DNA of 64,000 bases, from assembly GCA_019454045.1 (NCBI GenBank), contig SKCR01025346.1, forward strand, positions 124,001 to 188,000, written 5' to 3'. The DNA comes from Zanthoxylum bungeanum. Its lineage: Eukaryota > Streptophyta > Magnoliopsida > Sapindales > Rutaceae. How positions within the stretch are numbered: the stretch's first letter is position 1; the number at the start of each line of letters is the position of its first letter. The notes beneath the pieces are model-generated. The model worked only from the letters and a program-made list of their open reading frames with translations. It had not been told where the DNA came from and ran no database searches. A program made the translations under genes and the position numbers. Positions 59,500 through 64,000 of this stretch are shown piece after piece.

Positions 59500-61115
59500 T
59501 TTGACACGTTGGTTGTTGACCATGAATGTGTTGTTGGAGTTGGGGTTATGTATCTCAACTACTCTGTAGGGTAACACTTGGGTAATCACAAATGGACCTG
59601 ACCATCGTGATTTCAGCTTGCCAGGGAAATCTTCAACCTTGAGTTATATAACAACACATGCTGCCCTGGATCCAGTTGTCTTCGCACTATTTTTTTTCCA
59701 TGCCACTTCATGGTCTTTTCTTTATACAGTTTGACATTCTCATAAGCATGGAGGTGAAATTCTTCCAATTCGTTTAGTTGGTGGAGTCGTTTCTCTCATA
59801 CTGCTTGCAGATCAAAATTTAGCTTTTTCAATGCCTAATACGCTTTATGTTCGAGCTCCAAAGGCAAATGGCATGCTTTCCCAAACACCATTTGATATGG
59901 GGACATTCCAATGGGTGTCTTCTAAGCTGTCCGGTAGGCCCATAATGCGTCATCTAATTTTGTGAGTAACTCTGTATTTGGATAGGAGTGCATCGAAGTA
60001 TCTACTGTAGAAGTGTGTGCCATCATCACTTATGATTGCCCGAGGTGTTCCGAAACGAGTGAAAATATTCTTTTTGAGGAATTTTAACACCACTTTGGAG
60101 TCATTTGATGGCAGTGCTATTGCTTCAAACCATTTGGAGATGTAGTCTACTGTAACCAGAATGTACAGGTTTCCATATGATGGAACAAAGGGTCCCATAA
60201 AATCAATCCTGCATACATCAAATATCTCCACTTCGAGAATGCTTTGAAGAGGTCATTCATTTCTCCTCGAAATATTTCCTATTCTCTAGCACCTATCACA
60301 TTGAAGAACGAATAAGTGCGCATCTTTAAATAAAGTGGGCCAGAACAAACCTGATTGTAGGACTTTGGCTGCAGTTTTATCTCCGCTGAAATGTCCTCCG
60401 TATGGTGATGAATGACAATGTTTCATGACAATATTGACCTCATCTTGTGGTACACAACGCCGCAGGCACAATGTTTGAATATGTATGGCTCATCCCAGAC
60501 ATAGTGATTGACTTCTTTGAAGAATTTCTTTTGTTGCTGATGTGTCCATTCAAACGGCCATTTCCCCGATACTATGTAGTTTATATAGTCAGCGTACCAT
60601 GGAACTTCCTATTCCTTGATGGCAAACAACAGTTCATCTGAAAAGTTTCTTTGATTGTCAGCTCAGTGCCAGTTTTATCTCCATTCTCTAGCCTCGATAA
60701 GTGATCTGCCACTTGATTTTTTTATCTCATTCCTATCTCGGATCTCCACGTCAAATTCTTGCAGTAGAAGCACCCAACAGATCAATTTGGGCTTGGAATC
60801 TTTCTTCGATATTAGGTATTTGATTGCTGAATGATCTGTGTAGACCACCACTTTAGGACCCTACAGATAGGGGTATAATTTATCAAAAGCAAACACAACT
60901 ATGAGCAATTTCTTTTCAGTTGTTGTGTAGTTGAGTTGTGATTCATTCAAAGTTTTGATGGCGTAGTAAATGGTGTGAAAAATTTTCGCCTTACGTTGTC
61001 CCAAAACTGCACCTACAACAAAATCACTGGCATCGCACATCACTTCAAATAGAAACATCCAGTCTGATGCTACTATAATGGGGGCAGAGACCAGCTTATG
61101 TTTCAAGATCTCAAA
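59500..61115 (-). pseudogene. Athila-type pol relic: RNase H and integrase
   Basis: From right to left on minus: RNase H start (MCDASDFVVGAVLGQRKAKI near 61040, YTTTEKKLLIVVFAFDK), then [17 protein letters not shown], the integrase zinc region (KHCHSSPYGGHFSG near 60410, LQCDRC at 60286), the integrase core ([13 protein letters not shown] near 60205, [13 protein letters not shown] near 60020), and the C-terminal FPGKLKSRWSGPF (about 59600). This set is characteristic of Athila pol. Stops and shifts lie near 60860, 60470, 60285, 60232 and 59949. It ends near 59490, about 100 bases before GCGCTAGCAGAGAGGCAACC. Confidence 0.88.
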
Positions 61116-62432
61116 TGTAACGACCGGTAATTCTGCTACTGTTATATTATAATACCATGGTATCATAACATACATTATATTGGGACACAGATATACTTAT
61201 GAAACAACTTTGGGGGCAATCGGTAAATTCTTCGGAAGTCCAATACGAGATTCTAAGATATTCCATTCCGGACAGCCCAAGGTATTTAGGTCGTAACTTT
61301 TTCATAAAAACTCTGATTTTTATGAATTCTATATCTTCAAAAAGCTAAGAACAAGATCTACAACTTTCGTATTGAACATTTTTCCAAATTCGGAACTGAA
61401 ATAGGTCAAAAACGTAAGTAAAAAATTCAAATGAATAGTAATTTCGGGTTCAATTGTAAAAATCTCAAACTTTCCACAAACTTCTAAATTTTTCTCCAAT
61501 TATCCAAATATCCAAAAAGCCCTGGTATATAAAGGAGACACTATTCACAAATACTCAAAAAATGAAACAAAAATGAGAAGAGAAAGCAAAAACGTGGGGA
61601 TGAGGAAGGAAGAATAAAGAAGAAAGAAGAAGAGAAGAAGGAAAAAGGAAGAAGAATAAGAAGTGGTAATCAATCATTCATCAATCTAAGAAGAAGAAAA
61701 GCTACCATGGGGGCTTGAGGAATGAAGAAAAGTCCAGAGAAAAAAGGTAAAAGATTTGACCCATAAACTTAGTTGTTAGATTTTAGAAGCATAATGATAG
61801 AATATGGATGTTGGGATGATTATTATGTGTAGGTGATTGGGATGTGATGATGATTGAGATGATAATTGTGTGATTAATCATATGGATTGAAAATTGTTAA
61901 GTTTTGGGTTTAATCATATGGAGTATGTGGAATAGATTGAAAGTTGGTTGATGATGAGATGATGACTTAGTTTATGTGGAATTGAGTGTTATATGATGTT
62001 TTGAGTATTGGTTGTAGTATGGGAATGTTAGGGTTTTGCATTGGGTGAATTGTAATTGAAGAAGAAAATGGCAGAATCCTGGAAAACTGCCTCGTGTCGC
62101 GACGTAAAAGAGATGTGTGTCACGACGCACAAGAGGAAAATGGATGCACGTTTCTGGATGTTGTGAGTCGCGACGCGTAAGGAGCTGCGCCGCGACGCGT
62201 GGCACAAACCTTTCCTGAATAGTTTCAAGCCATCCCAGTTGCACCCGAGCGCTTTAGAGGCTACCATATAAACCTCGTATCAACCCGTATGTATAAAATT
62301 AAGTCATGGCATACGTACTATATGCCTTAGAATTCTAGCCCTTATTTGAATAGGAAAAATTCAATTTGTTTTCGATCTATATATTCTTAGTGTATTTTCT
62401 AATCGAAATTATCGATGGTAGATCATCGCAGG
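61116..62432 (+). mobile_element. Ty3-type LTR inserted into Athila-like pol
   Basis: Starts TGTAACGACCGG at 61116, cutting the Athila RNase H frame. TGTAACGACC starts are common in plant Ty3 LTRs. A TATATAAAGG box lies near 61527 and a purine-rich GAAGAAG stretch near 61600-61700. It contains GTCGCGACG words (about 62096-62206). It is broken at 62433 by another LTR before a TG...CA end can be seen, so its length and family are open. Confidence 0.6.
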
Positions 62433-64000
62433 TGTTGGTTTCTATTAAGGTCCCAAGGATGAAATCAAGCATAAAACGAGTGAATACACAAAGGAGAATG
62501 GCGGAATCATACTCACAATGAACCGATTGGATGCGACGAAGAACACTTCAAGCTCTCCTTCCAAGCTCGGCAGTGAGCAGTCCACTGTCACGGCAGTCCA
62601 CTATTTGGCTCCTCCAAGTATCGGCCATGGATGTCCTCCATGAAAGCTCCAAGCTTGTGTTGATTCCTTGCTCATGAAGTGAGTTCCATATCACCTTAGG
62701 ATGGCTCCTATGTGTGCTAGCACCCAAGAAATTTGCCACAAATTTCTTTAGATTCTCCTTCATCACTTAATCAAACCAGAAAACAGAGGAGAAAAATCGT
62801 GAGAGAGAGGAAGGTTTTTGGCTCCAAAAACGTGAACCATGGAGAGAGAAATGAAAAAGTGTAATAGGTTTTTAATTTCCAAAATCAATTAACCATTTTT
62901 CACTTTTCAATTTCAAAAAAAGTCAAGCATTAAATGCTTGCCATCAACTCACATCAATCAATCAATCAATTGTCACATCACTCAAAGTGACATGTGATTT
63001 GACGCTTGATTTGACTTGCGTGCCGCACTCGAATTCGAAATGCGAATGCGTTCACAAATAATCCCGGGCTCGGGTTCGCTAATTCCAAATTAACAAATTT
63101 TCCGTTGCGACGTAATTAAATGATTATGCCTAGCGAAATCACTATTCACATCGCTAACGAATTAATTCTAAATTAATTCGTTCGCCCGAATTAAAATCTA
63201 ATTTCAATTCCGCGTCGAAATCCAATTTCGTTTAATATATCGAATATATTATTTAATCGATTAATTCCAAATTAATCGTATCTCTCTTTAAATATATTTT
63301 ATCTCTCAGATATCCCAGATAAAATATCTCCGCAATTAATCCCAGATTAATTTTCTCTCTCATTGAATTAATCCCAGATTAATTAAGTGCGAGTCATACG
63401 TCATCGGTGAATCTTCGGGAGCGACCCATGAGATCCCTGAATGTGTTGGCAGTAAATTCGGTCGTCGGACTATCCGAACACGTACGTACCAAGTACGACG
63501 TTTATACCGGTTTACAAGACAAAATTGGCTTCTAGCAAAGCGCCATGCCTACCCAATTCTCCAGAAACATGCTTACAGGAATAAGCGATCTATATCAGGC
63601 GTAGTATACGTAGTATTGTGTATGTCGATCCAGTATCGAATGATCACGTGCTAGGCCTGGGGCTGGAATTTTGTCTGCCCCGTACGAAGCACATGTCGGA
63701 TGTCTGGTGACTAGTCTCTATAATCGGATATACATGACCTTGTCATAATATCCCGATAGCTGCATCATTTAAGAGAACCAGTCCCGTATCCTACGTGACC
63801 ATCATCTCCACTATGACTTGAGTGATACTTCCGTCTTGACATCACACCCAACACACTACGATTCTCGATATACCCAGAAGAGGCGTACACAGAAACTGGT
63901 TAAAGCCCTAGACGACCAAAACCAAAGTATATTGATTGTCGCAAGTATTAGTGGTGCAAGTCTCAGGTTAAGACCAAATACACCTACCCTGATTTCGGAC
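62433..64000 (-). mobile_element. Second copy of the solo-LTR family, inverted, running off the window
   Basis: Read on minus, the sequence ends ...AGAAACCAACA at 62433 and matches the LTR at 54263-56276 over its length, for example around AGATAAAATATCTCCGC (63317-63333) and GGGAGCGACCC (63418-63428). The bases beyond its end are not a primer-binding site, so this is a 3' LTR or another solo LTR. The LTR start lies past 64000. It inserted into the Ty3-type LTR that begins at 61116. Confidence 0.88.

Larger units (their letters stand above)
52504..61115 (-). mobile_element. Athila-like Ty3 element carrying a LOG gene (copy 2), truncated at the right
   Basis: On minus: RNase H and integrase relics (61115-59500), an unknown Cys-rich frame, a LOG-like gene, conserved non-coding blocks, the polypurine tract GGTTTGGGGGTG (56385-56374), and a 3' LTR starting TGATGAGCGG at 56373 and ending at 52504. 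The LTR is about 1.85 kb once the solo LTR at 54263-56276 is removed. The upstream half (5' LTR, gag, protease, most of reverse transcriptase) is missing beyond a foreign LTR at 61116, so no target duplication can be checked. The word order near the polypurine tract matches the plus-strand element at 18599-26935. Confidence 0.88.

Overview
The window looks like repeat-dense nuclear DNA of a flowering plant, most likely a eudicot. It is AT-rich and built mostly of nested retrotransposons. It carries a spliced plant-type bZIP gene with GT-AG introns, and members of typical plant transposon families (Athila-like and chromovirus-like Ty3, Ty1-copia, FAR1-type MULE, hAT, Helitron). I see no prokaryotic or organellar genes. 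All calls come from reading the sequence by eye; no database search was possible.

Layout. 1-4200: a minus-strand Ogre/Tat-like Ty3 piece reading pol end, tandem repeats, LTR, primer-binding site, and running off the left edge. 4205-18240: a 5'-truncated, stop-riddled Ty1-copia element on plus; its 3' LTR is split by a 9.4 kb non-autonomous LTR element (7269-16687, target duplication AATAG). 18599-26935: a complete non-autonomous Athila-like element on plus (target duplication ACTAT) that carries a decayed LONELY GUY (LOG) cytokinin-activating enzyme gene. 27400-29805: a minus-strand FAR1/MULE transposase relic with 270-bp AT-rich repeats, split by a complete but inactive chromovirus-like Ty3 element (31046-38518, target duplication ATTAA). 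39681-40262: a small hAT-type element. 40720-44571: the only clear host gene, a four-exon group I bZIP transcription factor on minus. 46017-48907: a short non-autonomous LTR element with odd 94-bp flanking duplications. 49311-51880: a cluster of small DNA elements (two hAT-like, one Helitron, one foldback MULE MITE, one possible SINE). 52504-61115: a second, minus-strand Athila-like element with pol relics and a second, almost open LOG copy; its LTR holds a solo LTR (54263-56276, target duplication ATAAG). At the right edge it is cut by a Ty3-type LTR (from 61116), itself cut by another copy of the solo-LTR family (62433-64000).

The most notable feature is the LOG cargo. Two Athila-like elements in opposite orientations, with differing LTR U3 regions, both carry an intronless full-length LOG-type reading frame, sense to the element. 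In both it lies between the end of pol (or the pol-end position) and the polypurine tract, the position where Athila elements carry an env-like ORF, and is flanked by conserved non-coding modules. This suggests one capture from a host mRNA followed by spread of the family. Both copies here are damaged: several frameshifts in the first, one single-base deletion and one P-to-Q change in the signature motif in the second.
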